Positions 8,927 to 17,865 of a stretch of DNA of 64,000 nucleotides are shown here, in pieces (positions within the stretch are counted from its first letter, which is position 1; each line of letters starts with the position of its first letter). Source of the DNA: an uncultured Clostridiaceae bacterium (GTDB taxonomy: Bacteria > Bacillota > Clostridia > TANB77 > CAG-508); assembly GCA_947647275.1 (NCBI GenBank), contig CANSJQ010000003.1:1-64000 (forward strand), read 5' to 3'. A program made the position numbers and the translations under genes. Under the pieces are notes generated by a model. The model was not told where the DNA came from. It ran no database searches and worked only from the letters and a program-made list of their open reading frames with translations.

Positions 8927-9774
8927 GTATTTGTCAATATTTTATAAGTTCTACATATATTACAATCTCTACATATAAAAATTCTATTACCAAATATAAG
9001 CTTTAAAGTGTTAATAAATTCATCTTCATAACCGATAACATGAAGCTCTATTCGTTTTGGTAATAAAGTAAGCAGTGAATTTAAAGCATAATCATTTGAT
9101 GAAAAAGATATATCAGATAAATATTTTGCATTAAAAATGTTATCACTAAGAGAAATAATATTTCTGCTAGAATCCAATAAAATAGATTCCCCATTAGTAT
9201 AAACTAGATGTACTAAATCAGCTTCAGATTGTTTAGAATCAATGTATATTTTTAGTAAATTAATAAATTCGGTATATTCTTTTTCTACAATATATTTATT
9301 TACAGAATAATCTACAATATCATTAACAGTATCTAGGTAATTTTCTAGCCTGAAATTAACGAAACCATCAAGAATCATACTTTTATTTTCAAGTAAATAA
9401 TTTAATACATTAATCCATATTTCATCCTTTCTATTCTTTAATGTTTTGTCTTCATCTACTTGTATATAACTATAACAATTTTTTTCAATTAGCTTTTTTT
9501 CAAAATCGTCAAAATAGAAATAGTTTAAATTTATACATCTTCTAATTAATATTGGTTCAAAAAATAATAGAGTACAATCTGTTATTAAAGATGAAATTAA
9601 ACTTAGAAATTCGCTCTCCTTTGAACCTTTATAATGAATAATCACATTTTTATATATTTTAAATTTCTTGCTTACAAAATAGATATCTTCAAGATCCATA
9701 CATGATAAATTATTTAGTAGATAATTTATAATATTGTCATTATTAGTTTTTATACAAAAAGATTTCATGAGCAA
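8914..9774 (-). CDS. ytxC: putative sporulation protein YtxC
   Basis: The 286-residue protein matches the YtxC family pattern: DGFVNFRLENYLD near residue 135, then IVDYSVNKYIVEKEYTEF and DLVHLVY. The family occurs in spore formers and its molecular role is unknown. The likely start is TTG about seven bases after AAAGGGGA; an ATG two codons later is possible. With spoIIP at 35 kb it supports an endospore-forming host. Confidence 0.75.
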   Translation of the reverse strand: MLMKSFCIKTNNDNIINYLLNNLSCMDLEDIYFVSKKFKIYKNVIIHYKGSKESEFLSLISSLITDCTLLFFEPILIRRCINLNYFYFDDFEKKLIEKNCYSYIQVDEDKTLKNRKDEIWINVLNYLLENKSMILDGFVNFRLENYLDTVNDIVDYSVNKYIVEKEYTEFINLLKIYIDSKQSEADLVHLVYTNGESILLDSSRNIISLSDNIFNAKYLSDISFSSNDYALNSLLTLLPKRIELHVIGYEDEFINTLKLIFGNRIFICRDCNICRTYKILTNTKGV

Positions 9775-9876
9775 AAAAAATCCCCTTTCACGATTTATAT
9801 GTAATAGTATCTACTAAAAAACCTTTAGATATACATATTTTATTCAGAAAGGGTAATTTTGGTAACTTGTGCAATA

Positions 9877-11472
9877 TTAAAAATAAATTTTAAAATCAAT
9901 TTCATGAAAGATACAATCTTTTTCTTCAACGCTTTTTAAGAATAATTCATCAATCTTGTTATTAATTAACTGTTCATATAATTTATAAAATCTTCCAACA
10001 TGGTCTTTAATTCTCTTTTTAGCATAATCAACCATAGTTCCATTTGTTATAATAAATAGCCAATCACTACTTTGTGCAAGCAAAACTTCTCTAGCACATT
10101 GGTTAAGAAGTCTTATTTTTAAATTATCAGTTTCATTATAAAAATTATGAGCAATTTCTACCATCTTTTCACCAATAATATGTAAATGTTTGTGGGCATA
10201 GTCATTTGTTTCATTTAGCCACACTTCACTATATCCATTAGCGCCCCAACTTGAACGGCAAGGTGTAGAAATTTGCATTTCAGGGTATTTGTCAATATAT
10301 TCACTAGGAGTAATAAGTTTGAAGTTATTTTGGTCAAAAAATATTTTTTTAAATAAAATATATAACCAATAAGGTCCCTCATACCACCAATGACCATAGA
10401 GTTCAGCATCATAAGGACATAAAATTATAGGAGGTTTATCCATATAAGTACTTACTGCATCAATTTGATTTATCCTAGAATTCATAAAATGACTTGCTTG
10501 TTTTTGAGCAGAATCTTCAGCCCATTGTAAATTATAAATATCTTTTTCCTCAGTCTTACTAGTAATTCGATGATATTTAATTCCAGTATGAACTCTAACA
10601 CCATTGTGAGCAATATAAGGTTTTATATAATCATATGGAGCATCGTATCCAATATCTTTATAAAATTCTCTATAATTAAAATCACCAGGATAACCATTTA
10701 TAGAACTCCATACTTGTCTAGAAGACTCCATATCACGACCAAAGCATGTAATACCATTAGGTGAAACAATAGGTGAATATGTACCATATAAAGGAGTAGG
10801 ATTAGCATATAAAATTCCATGTGATTCAGTAATAATATATTCTATACCAAATTCCTTTAAATATTTATCAGCTTCTGGAACATAACCACATTCGGGAAGC
10901 CAAATACCACGAGGGTTTTTACCAAAATATTTTTTATAAGTTTGTACTCCAACAGCAATTTGAGCTTTAATAGTTTGTTCTGTAATGTATAGAATAGGAA
11001 AATATCCATGTGTAGCACCACAAGTAATAATTTCTAAAACACCAATATCTTGAAAATACTTAAAAGCATTTATTAAGTTACAATTATATACATCTTTAAA
11101 AATGTGTAAATCATTAGAATAACGTTCAAAATAATATTTAGAAAGTTTATTTATATTATCATTATCCTTAGTTCTTTCTATTTCTTTTTTTGCAAGTTCA
11201 ATATGCTTCTTTAAATATTTAATATATCTTCTTTGTAAAAGTTTATTATCAAGCATATTTAAAAGAGGGGGAGTCATAGACATAGTAATACGAAAATCTA
11301 CTTTTTCCTCTATTAGCTTTTGAAAATTTAAAATAAGAGGAATATAGGTTTCAGAAATAGCTTCATATAACCATTGTTCCTCCAAATAATCTTCACTTTC
11401 AGGGTGATGTATAAAAGGCAAATGTGCATGAAGCACAAAGCTAACATATCCTTTTGGTTCGATAGTGTTCAT
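9877..11472 (-). CDS. GH57 1,4-alpha-glucan branching enzyme (DUF1957 type)
   Basis: The 531-residue protein has the GH57 fold. The first motif is HAHLPF (15-20), the nucleophile glutamate is in WLPECGY (about Glu194) and the acid aspartate in CPYDAELYGHWW (about Asp355); a DUF1957-like C-terminal domain follows. It introduces alpha-1,6 branches into glycogen. GH57 branching enzymes are best known from thermophiles and some anaerobes. The DUF4912 gene upstream and a GT4 glycogen synthase-like gene nearby form a glucan block. A clear AAGGAGA site precedes the ATG. Confidence 0.85.
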   Translation of the reverse strand: MNTIEPKGYVSFVLHAHLPFIHHPESEDYLEEQWLYEAISETYIPLILNFQKLIEEKVDFRITMSMTPPLLNMLDNKLLQRRYIKYLKKHIELAKKEIERTKDNDNINKLSKYYFERYSNDLHIFKDVYNCNLINAFKYFQDIGVLEIITCGATHGYFPILYITEQTIKAQIAVGVQTYKKYFGKNPRGIWLPECGYVPEADKYLKEFGIEYIITESHGILYANPTPLYGTYSPIVSPNGITCFGRDMESSRQVWSSINGYPGDFNYREFYKDIGYDAPYDYIKPYIAHNGVRVHTGIKYHRITSKTEEKDIYNLQWAEDSAQKQASHFMNSRINQIDAVSTYMDKPPIILCPYDAELYGHWWYEGPYWLYILFKKIFFDQNNFKLITPSEYIDKYPEMQISTPCRSSWGANGYSEVWLNETNDYAHKHLHIIGEKMVEIAHNFYNETDNLKIRLLNQCAREVLLAQSSDWLFIITNGTMVDYAKKRIKDHVGRFYKLYEQLINNKIDELFLKSVEEKDCIFHEIDFKIYF

Positions 11473-11606
11473 AAATTTTTCTCCTTTTTATATTATGGGG
11501 TTAAAACCTACTTTTGTTCTATAATAGAAAAGTATGCTATTTTAAATTAAATTGTAAGGCCTAGTATTGTTCAGCATTAGGGTAAAATCACTTTTTTAGC
11601 ACTTAT

Positions 11607-12353
11607 TTAAGACGATGGCAATCTATTAAAATCTAATCTATTAAAATCAATACATTCACCTTTATACATATTTTCATAAAAATGCTTAACATTATATATT
11701 TTACTAACTCTACTTAAAGAAGATAAAGAAATATCTTTTTTGCTAGTAGTATTTGTTTTAATATTCCTAAAATAAATATTATCATTTAAAGTATCAAATA
11801 AAATATGGTCATTAGGAGACTTGATATCATTTGATGTAGATATTTGTAAAAAATCAGGAGACTTAGCATACTCATTTATAGGACGACGGCCAAGTTCAAC
11901 ACTATAATCACAATCACTATCTAGTACATGTATATACCAAGAGTTTGCAAAATCATTAATATCAACTTCAAAAGAATAATTCTTAGTATTGTTATGAACT
12001 ACCAAAATAGGTTTGGTATCATTAAAGAAAAATTCACCATATTGTTTAATGTAATTTTCTTTATCTTGATCAGAAATATCCCAATATACAAAAAGAGTAG
12101 TAGGACTTTGAGAAAGAATTTTAACAAAGGTTTTATTGTAATGTAATGGTAAATCATAATATTCTATAATAGTATCATTAATTACTTTGTTATTAGATAA
12201 CAATTTATATGTCGTAGTTTCTTTAGACTTTAAACTTTTACTAGACTTATTAGTTGTTTTAGTATTAACAGTAGAGGTACTTTTATAAGTACCTTTTTTA
12301 TTTATAACTTTTTCTTTAATTAAATTAACTTCATCTTTTGCTTTTTGTGGCAT
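11607..12353 (-). CDS. DUF4912 domain protein
   Basis: The 248-residue protein has a basic Thr/Ser/Lys-rich N-terminal tail (1-60) and a DUF4912 domain (about 75-180) with YDLPLHY, FVYWDIS and the VELGRR motif. DUF4912 proteins often sit beside GH57 and glycogen genes; I infer a role in glucan metabolism or binding, but no activity is established. It is upstream of the GH57 gene on the same strand, with about 130 bases between them, so they may share a transcript. The start follows GGAGG. Confidence 0.75.
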   Translation of the reverse strand: MPQKAKDEVNLIKEKVINKKGTYKSTSTVNTKTTNKSSKSLKSKETTTYKLLSNNKVINDTIIEYYDLPLHYNKTFVKILSQSPTTLFVYWDISDQDKENYIKQYGEFFFNDTKPILVVHNNTKNYSFEVDINDFANSWYIHVLDSDCDYSVELGRRPINEYAKSPDFLQISTSNDIKSPNDHILFDTLNDNIYFRNIKTNTTSKKDISLSSLSRVSKIYNVKHFYENMYKGECIDFNRLDFNRLPSS

Positions 12354-12745
12354 GCAATTTCCTCCTTAAGAAAAATAAACCATTTAATATAATAATAATA
12401 TTATATTAAAAATAAAATAAATTCAATAGTAAATAGAAAAATATTTAAAAACAAAGAATATTTGTAATATTTGTCGAAATTACAAATAATTAGGTGATGA
12501 AAATTTATAAAAAAGTAAATAGTTATGTTTACAATATTTGTAAAATATGATATAAATAAAATATCTATTTAGCATAAGTTATGCTTTACTAATTTTTATC
12601 AAATTTTTAAGATCTTAAAAATTATTTCTAAAAATAATCTCAAAACAAATAGAAAAGAAAAAGGTTAAAAACAAATAATTAATCAGTTTATTAATCATGC
12701 ATAAAATGCATAAATAGAAATATGTAAAATAGGAGAAAATATAAA
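12354..12745. other. gene-free 392-bp AT-rich region between divergent genes
   Basis: No open frame of note. It holds the promoter at 12528-12556 and a long leader for the nuclease gene with small AT-rich palindromes: AGCATAAGTTATGCTT near 12572 and AATTTTTAAGATCTTAAAAATT near 12602. I see no known riboswitch. Confidence 0.6.
12528..12556 (+). promoter_or_regulatory. sigma-A promoter of the Rpn-type nuclease gene
   Basis: TTTACA and TATAAA are 17 bases apart, with TGA directly before the -10. It implies a leader of about 180 bases. Confidence 0.6.
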
Positions 12746-13669
12746 ATGAATAAAAAAATAGAACTATTAAAACCAAAGATAGATGTAGTATTTCATTCTT
12801 TATTTAAAAAAGGAAATGAAAAAATAACAAAAGCAATAATTTCGTCAATAACAAAAGAAGAAATAAAAGAGATAAAATTAGAAGATAGACATGTTGTAGG
12901 AAAATATCCAAAGGAGAAGTTAGGAATATTAGATTTAAAGGCAACATTAGATAATGGAACAATATGTGATATAGAAATACAATTAGCAGACAATAAAGAT
13001 ACAACAGAAAGATTTTTATATTATTGGAGTAGAATATACAGTAGTCAATTAGAAAAAGGAAAACCATATAAAGAATTAAATAAAGTAATAGGAATAATAA
13101 TATTAGACTATGAACTTGACAAAACAAAGAATATAGAAGAAATAAGTACAAATTGGAAAATAAAAGAAGAAACAAGATTTATTAACTTGACAGACAAATT
13201 AGAGTTATTTATAATAGAAATACCAAAAGTAAGGAGAATTATAGAGAAGCAACCAAATGATAAATTGATTCAATGGATGCTATTTCTAGACAATCCTAAT
13301 AATAAGGAGGTATTAGAAATTATGGATAAAAATGAAGAGATAAAAGAAGCAATGGAAGAATTAGAAGAAATAAGTAAAGATGAAGAATTAAGATGGATAG
13401 CTGAATTAAAGGAAAAAGCAATAAGAGATGAAAGAAATTTAATGGAACATGCTATAGAAGATGGATTAAAGCAAGGAATTGAACAAGGAATTAAACAAGG
13501 TATAGAGCAAGGTATAGAGCAAGGTATAGAGCAAGGTATAGAACAAGGTATAGAACAAGGGAAAATAGCAATAGCAAAAAAATTATTAAGTAGAAATATG
13601 TCAATTGAAGAAATTTCAGAAATAACAGAATTATCAACAGAAGAAATTAATAAAATAAACAAAAAATAA
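12746..13669 (+). CDS. Rpn-type PD-(D/E)XK nuclease (PDDEXK_2 family)
   Basis: The 307-residue protein begins LLKPKIDVVFHSLF, typical of the Rpn/PDDEXK_2 'recombination-promoting nuclease' group, and has the nuclease core GILDLKATLDNGTICDIEIQ (about 58-77), with the D and E-x-Q residues. Near the C terminus is a tandem GIEQ repeat (residues about 243-272), then a short helical tail. Such proteins are often labelled transposases but act as nucleases promoting recombination. It interrupts the glucan block, so I infer a mobile or recently acquired gene. Confidence 0.85.
   Translation: MNKKIELLKPKIDVVFHSLFKKGNEKITKAIISSITKEEIKEIKLEDRHVVGKYPKEKLGILDLKATLDNGTICDIEIQLADNKDTTERFLYYWSRIYSSQLEKGKPYKELNKVIGIIILDYELDKTKNIEEISTNWKIKEETRFINLTDKLELFIIEIPKVRRIIEKQPNDKLIQWMLFLDNPNNKEVLEIMDKNEEIKEAMEELEEISKDEELRWIAELKEKAIRDERNLMEHAIEDGLKQGIEQGIKQGIEQGIEQGIEQGIEQGIEQGKIAIAKKLLSRNMSIEEISEITELSTEEINKINKK
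13470..13561 (+). repeat. in-frame 12-bp tandem repeat CAAGGTATAGAG inside the Rpn nuclease
   Basis: About seven near-identical 12-bp units encode GIEQ/GIKQ. Unit gain or loss keeps the frame, so length can vary without inactivating the gene. Confidence 0.9.
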
Positions 13670-13875
13670 AAAAACTTTAATAATTAAATATACTAATATA
13701 AAAGCGAATTTAAGTAATAATAATTCATAAAATTCTTGAATTCGTTTTTTATAATAATTATTGTTTATAAATTTAAAAATTTCGTCAAAAAATGTTTACT
13801 TTTATCAAAATCTTGTATACAATACAATCATAAAATATACAAAAGAGAATTTGAGTGAAAGGGGCATTTTATAAT

Positions 13876-15168
13876 ATGAAAATATTAATGCTTACATGGG
13901 AATATCCACCAAGAATAGTAGGTGGAATTGCAAGAGTTGTTCATGATTTATCAAAAAGATTAATAAAAGACGGACATGAAGTAACAGTAATAACATATAG
14001 AGATGGAGAGACACCATATTATGAAGATGATAAAGGTGTACAAGTATATAGAGTAGACAATTACATGATAAAACCTAATAATTTCATAGAATGGATTATG
14101 CAATTAAATTTTAATTTAGTAGCAAAAGCATCAGAATTAATAGCAAATGGACAAGAATTTGATGTAATACATGCACATGATTGGCTAGTTGCGAATGCAG
14201 CAAAAACAATAAAACATTCTTTTGATATACCATTAGTTTCCACAATACATGCAACAGAAAGTGGAAGAAATAGTGGAATACATGATGAAACACAAAGATA
14301 TATAAATGATACTGAATGGATGCTTACATATGAATCTACTGAAGTAATTGTAAATAGTAATTTTATGAAAGGGCACGTACAAGGATTATTTGGATTACCA
14401 TTTGATAAAATTAATGTAATACCAAATGGGATAAATATAACAACTTTTAATAATGTGGATAGAGATTATGAATTTAGAAGACAATATGCTTTAGACAATG
14501 AAAAAATTATTCTTTATATAGGAAGATTAGTTTATGAAAAAGGAATACAACATTTAATTTCAGCTATGCCTAAAATATTAAATGGATATCATGATACAAA
14601 GCTTATTATAGCAGGAAAAGGTGGCATGATGGAAGAATTAAAAAGCCAAGCAGAAGCATTAGGAATAGGAAATAAAGTATATTTTACAGGATATTTAAAT
14701 CAAAAACAAGTACAAAAAATGTATAAGTGTAGTGATATTGCAGTATTTCCAAGTACATATGAACCATTTGGAATAGTAGCATTAGAAGCAATGCTAGCTG
14801 GAATTCCAACAGTAGTTTCAGATGTAGGAGGGCTAAATGAAATAATACAGCATGAATTAGACGGAATGAAAAGCTATGCAGGAAATTCAAATTCAATAGC
14901 AGATTCAATTTTAACACTATTATATGACCACGCACTAGCAAGCAAAGTTTCAAAAAATGCAAAAATAAAAGTAAAACAAGAATATAATTGGAATAAAATA
15001 GCGCAAGATACACATTTTATATATCAAAAGGCAATATGTCAAACAATGGCAGAAAAACAAGCAAATGAGTTAGCACAAGAAAAAGCTAAAAAAACAAAAA
15101 AAGCAAAAAATTCAAATGCAGAAATAAACAATTTACTAGAATTCAAAGCAAGACACGCATACGCATAA
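13876..15168 (+). CDS. GT4 glycosyltransferase, glycogen synthase-like
   Basis: The 430-residue protein starts MKILMLTWEYPP-x-GGIARVV, the N-terminal donor-loop motif of GT4 glycogen/starch synthase-like enzymes. The C-terminal half has the E-x7-E motif in YEPFGIVALEAMLAGIP. It is likely to extend alpha-1,4-glucan from a nucleotide sugar. It ends in a Lys/Ala-rich tail of about 40 residues. Start chosen at the ATG 11 bases after GGGG; an upstream GTG overlaps that site. Together with the branching enzyme and glgP it gives a glycogen cycle. Confidence 0.82.
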   Translation: MKILMLTWEYPPRIVGGIARVVHDLSKRLIKDGHEVTVITYRDGETPYYEDDKGVQVYRVDNYMIKPNNFIEWIMQLNFNLVAKASELIANGQEFDVIHAHDWLVANAAKTIKHSFDIPLVSTIHATESGRNSGIHDETQRYINDTEWMLTYESTEVIVNSNFMKGHVQGLFGLPFDKINVIPNGINITTFNNVDRDYEFRRQYALDNEKIILYIGRLVYEKGIQHLISAMPKILNGYHDTKLIIAGKGGMMEELKSQAEALGIGNKVYFTGYLNQKQVQKMYKCSDIAVFPSTYEPFGIVALEAMLAGIPTVVSDVGGLNEIIQHELDGMKSYAGNSNSIADSILTLLYDHALASKVSKNAKIKVKQEYNWNKIAQDTHFIYQKAICQTMAEKQANELAQEKAKKTKKAKNSNAEINNLLEFKARHAYA

Positions 15169-15218
15169 ATGCATAGTGAATAGTTAATAATGAATAGTAA
15201 ATAATGCAAACCTGAGGT

Positions 15219-15277
15219 TTGATGTAGGGGCTATTGCCAATCGACCGCTCTTCGAAGAAATTACCCAAATAGCATAT
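15219..15277. repeat. partial GTAGGGG-family element
   Basis: It has TGTAGGGGC at the left and the CGCTCTTCGAAGAAATTAC-type block seen inside long copies. It lies between the GT4 gene and ylbF, next to AATAGTAAATAAT-type AT repeats. Confidence 0.55.
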
Positions 15278-15299
15278 ATTAAAAGAAAGGATTAAAATC

Positions 15300-15632
15300 A
15301 TGAACATATACGATACAGCCAATAAATTAGCAAGCGAAATAAAAACATCAGAAGAATATAAACAATACAAAAAAGCAAAAGAAAATATAAATAATAACTT
15401 AGAACTAAAACAAAAAATAGATGAATTTGAAAAATTAAGATATGAAGTACAAGTGCTAGCTCTTCAAGGAAAAGAAGCAGGAGAAGAAAAAAATAAGAAA
15501 TTACAAGAAATGTATACTATACTTATAGAAAAAAAAGAAATAAAAGAATACTTTGATTTAGAAGTAAAATTCAATGTAATGATAGCAGATATAAACAAAA
15601 TAATAGCAGAAGCAGTACAAGACGTACTGTAA
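15300..15632 (+). CDS. ylbF: YlbF/YmcA-family regulator
   Basis: The 110-residue all-helical protein matches the Com_YlbF family: an N-terminal NIYDTANKLASEI helix, a long coiled region and an LxVKFNVMIADINKII helix. In Bacillus, YlbF, YmcA and YaaT act with RNase Y in mRNA processing and affect competence, sporulation and biofilm. YlbF rather than YmcA is a tentative choice. AAAGG precedes the ATG; a strong terminator follows. Confidence 0.75.
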   Translation: MNIYDTANKLASEIKTSEEYKQYKKAKENINNNLELKQKIDEFEKLRYEVQVLALQGKEAGEEKNKKLQEMYTILIEKKEIKEYFDLEVKFNVMIADINKIIAEAVQDVL

Positions 15633-15639
15633 ATGTCGA

Positions 15640-15670
15640 AAAAAGTCGCAAAATATATGCGACTTTTTAT
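15640..15670 (+). terminator. terminator of ylbF
   Basis: AAAAAGTCGCA pairs with TGCGACTTTTT over an AT-rich loop. Confidence 0.85.
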
Positions 15671-15748
15671 ATTGGAATTTTAAAACTTATACAATACTCT
15701 GAAGGGAGCTTGTTTAAAAATATAAAATTAAAAAGAGGAGATAAAAAT

Positions 15749-16465
15749 ATGGAATATGTATTTATTTTAATAGGATGTATAATAATAGGAGTTCTATATA
15801 TTATATTTAATATTAATATAAAAAAGATTAAAGAATATACAAAAAAAACACCTTTAGATGAAATAACAAATAAATTCCCAGAAAATAAAGAAATATGTGA
15901 AGCAATATTAAAAAAACTAAAAAATGAAAAAGTAAAAATTAAAGAAAACGAAGATAAAAATAATAAAACAAGCCTATATGTAGCAATTTCAGACACAATA
16001 TTTATAGCAAACATAAAAGAAAGCTTTACAAGAATACAAACAATAGCACATGAATGTATACATTCAGTGCAAAGTAGAAAGCTGTTGTTATTTAATTTTA
16101 TATACTCAAACATATATATGCTATACTTTGGCATTGCTCTAATACTTACAATATTTGGAGTAATTAAAAATACATATATTCAACTCATTATTTTAACATT
16201 GATGAGTTTTATATATTATATAATAAGATCATACTTAGAAACAGATGCAATGATAAAAGCAAGATATATAGCAGAATATTATATGAAAGAATATATAAAA
16301 AAAGAAAGAGTATGTTCAGAAAAAGATGTAGAAAAGATATGCAACAAATATGATGAAATGAATTCAATTGGAATTCCTACATATAATTTCATATTAGCTC
16401 TGAATTGCATAGTAAAAGTTATGGTTTATACAATAATAGTTATTATTAGGTCAATTTTTATATGA
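15749..16465 (+). CDS. membrane zinc metallopeptidase-like protein
   Basis: The 238-residue protein has an N-terminal membrane helix, a zincin motif HECIH at 101-105, and two to three membrane segments around 110-175; LETD at about 164 may supply the third metal ligand. It resembles neutral zinc peptidases of the YugP type, but with Cys-Ile inside the HExxH. Start is the ATG after AGAGGAG; an upstream in-frame GTG/TTG-type extension lacks a site. Substrate unknown. Confidence 0.6.
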   Translation: MEYVFILIGCIIIGVLYIIFNINIKKIKEYTKKTPLDEITNKFPENKEICEAILKKLKNEKVKIKENEDKNNKTSLYVAISDTIFIANIKESFTRIQTIAHECIHSVQSRKLLLFNFIYSNIYMLYFGIALILTIFGVIKNTYIQLIILTLMSFIYYIIRSYLETDAMIKARYIAEYYMKEYIKKERVCSEKDVEKICNKYDEMNSIGIPTYNFILALNCIVKVMVYTIIVIIRSIFI

Positions 16466-16510
16466 AAAGCTTAAAAATAAAATTAAAAAGCATAGAATTA
16501 ACAATATATA

Positions 16511-16539
16511 TTGCAATCAACATAAAAGTGTGATAATAT
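16511..16539 (+). promoter_or_regulatory. sigma-A promoter of the following orphan gene
   Basis: TTGCAA and TAATAT are 17 bases apart, with TGA before the -10. The spacer contains ACATAAAAGT, whose reverse complement recurs in other orphan-gene promoters. Confidence 0.6.
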
Positions 16540-16608
16540 ATATGTGTTATTTGTGATATACAAAGTAAAAAGTTCTTAAAAAATAATTATTTTAAGGAGG
16601 AAGAAAAC

Positions 16609-17283
16609 ATGATGGAAATTGATCCTAAGGTAGTAATAAAAGAAAAGGAACTTATGCAGAACTTACGGGAATATTGTAAAAATGTAGAGTTGGAAAAAAG
16701 AGAAAAAGTAAAAAAGATTTTAGAAAATTGGTTAAACAAAAAATTTGGATATGGCAAAAAGCCTTGGAGAGCAGTAGAAGGCAGAAAGAAAAAGCTTAGA
16801 CCGATACCTTTTCATGAGTACGAATGTGATATAAAATGGATAGGTATTTCGGAATATTTTATGATTAAAGTTATTGAAGAATTAGGATTTATAAAATATA
16901 CTTCCTTAAATGGAAAAGGAATTACTCTTGCTATTCCTGCACATAAAAAAGGTGAAAAACTAACATGGGCGCAAGAAAAAATTAAAAGGCTAAATCATGA
17001 TTATTCAATATATGTTTCTGATGAAAAAAGGTTTGCTAAGTTTATTTTTAAGGAAATGTTGGCAGAACTATCAAATTATGATATAGATAAGATTGAAGTT
17101 TACGAAGATTATCTTCTCTTTCGGGATTATAAATTTGGAGAAACAATAAGACAAAAGCCCATAGAGTTCTGGGGAAAACCAAAATGGCCTCAATTTTGGG
17201 GAAAATTTTGCAAGGAAAACGGAATTGAAGAGTATCGGATATTTGACAAATATATAGGAATTCGTGTTTTTAAAACGAAATAA
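16609..17283 (+). CDS. hypothetical protein, atypical codon use with three CGG codons
   Basis: I do not recognise this 224-residue basic protein (motifs KKPWRAVEGRKK, KPIEFWGKPKWPQFWGKF). Its codon use is less A-biased than that of its neighbours and includes CGG three times in frame (followed by G, G and A), which conserved genes here avoid. A +1 shift at the last one (TAT CGG ATA) would end the protein within a few codons, so plain triplet reading is assumed. Its AATAATTATTTTAAGGAGG leader is shared with genes at 53648 and 55008. Transfer from another genome is likely. Confidence 0.65.
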   Translation: MMEIDPKVVIKEKELMQNLREYCKNVELEKREKVKKILENWLNKKFGYGKKPWRAVEGRKKKLRPIPFHEYECDIKWIGISEYFMIKVIEELGFIKYTSLNGKGITLAIPAHKKGEKLTWAQEKIKRLNHDYSIYVSDEKRFAKFIFKEMLAELSNYDIDKIEVYEDYLLFRDYKFGETIRQKPIEFWGKPKWPQFWGKFCKENGIEEYRIFDKYIGIRVFKTK

Positions 17284-17291
17284 TAAAATAC

Positions 17292-17332
17292 AAAAAATTC
17301 ACAGGTTATAATTATAACTTGTGAATTTTTTT
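17292..17332 (+). terminator. terminator of the orphan gene at 16609
   Basis: AAATTCACAGGTTATA and TATAACTTGTGAATTT form a long stem followed by T residues. Confidence 0.85.
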
Positions 17333-17520
17333 GAAAATACATTTTTGAAAAAATAATATAAACTATATTAAATTAATTTATGTATAAAAAATATAAAAGA
17401 TACAATTTATTTCGTGTAACAGTTGCAAAATAAGTAAAATTATGTTAAACTATAAAAGTAAACTTTTAAACTATTAGAAATGAAAGTTATTTCTAACAAA
17501 CACCTATAGGAGGGTACTAA

Positions 17521-17760
17521 ATGAAAAAGGTATTGAAAGTAGCAGTAAAAGTGGTAGCAACAGTAACCTTGGCTTTTGTAGCTTTAATGGCTATATTAGC
17601 AGTATTAACTCCAACACTTGTTCCTAATGAGGAAGAAGATGAAGACTTTGACGATTTCTACTCTGATCCACAGCACCAGAAGGAGCTTGAGGAGCTTTAT
17701 GACGAGTACGAAAATGAGAGAAATCTGGGAAGTGACTGTGCAGATGATATAACAGTATAA
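17521..17760 (+). CDS. small membrane protein with acidic tail
   Basis: The 79-residue protein has an N-terminal hydrophobic segment (about 5-33, Val/Ala-rich) and then a strongly acidic tail (EEEDEDFDD). It could be a signal-anchored small protein; no family recognised. AGGAGG lies before the ATG. It is monocistronic, with its own terminator. GC content in the second half (CAGCACCAGAAGGAGC) is clearly above that of its neighbours. Confidence 0.6.
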   Translation: MKKVLKVAVKVVATVTLAFVALMAILAVLTPTLVPNEEEDEDFDDFYSDPQHQKELEELYDEYENERNLGSDCADDITV

Positions 17761-17768
17761 CAAAACAA

Positions 17769-17808
17769 TAAGGGGTATGAATATAATAATTTCATGCCCT
17801 TTTTATTT
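17769..17808 (+). terminator. terminator
   Basis: AAGGGGTATGAA pairs with TTTCATGCCCTTT (G-U pairs allowed) and is followed by TTTATTTTT. Confidence 0.7.
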
Positions 17809-17865
17809 TTGAAAATTACTTGACAATACAAAACAAATGTTTTAAAATAACTTTAGGTGTTGAAT

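Noticed and set aside
12354..12745. Riboswitch in the long leader of the Rpn nuclease gene
   Set aside because: Only AT-rich simple palindromes are present; no conserved core of a known class was seen.
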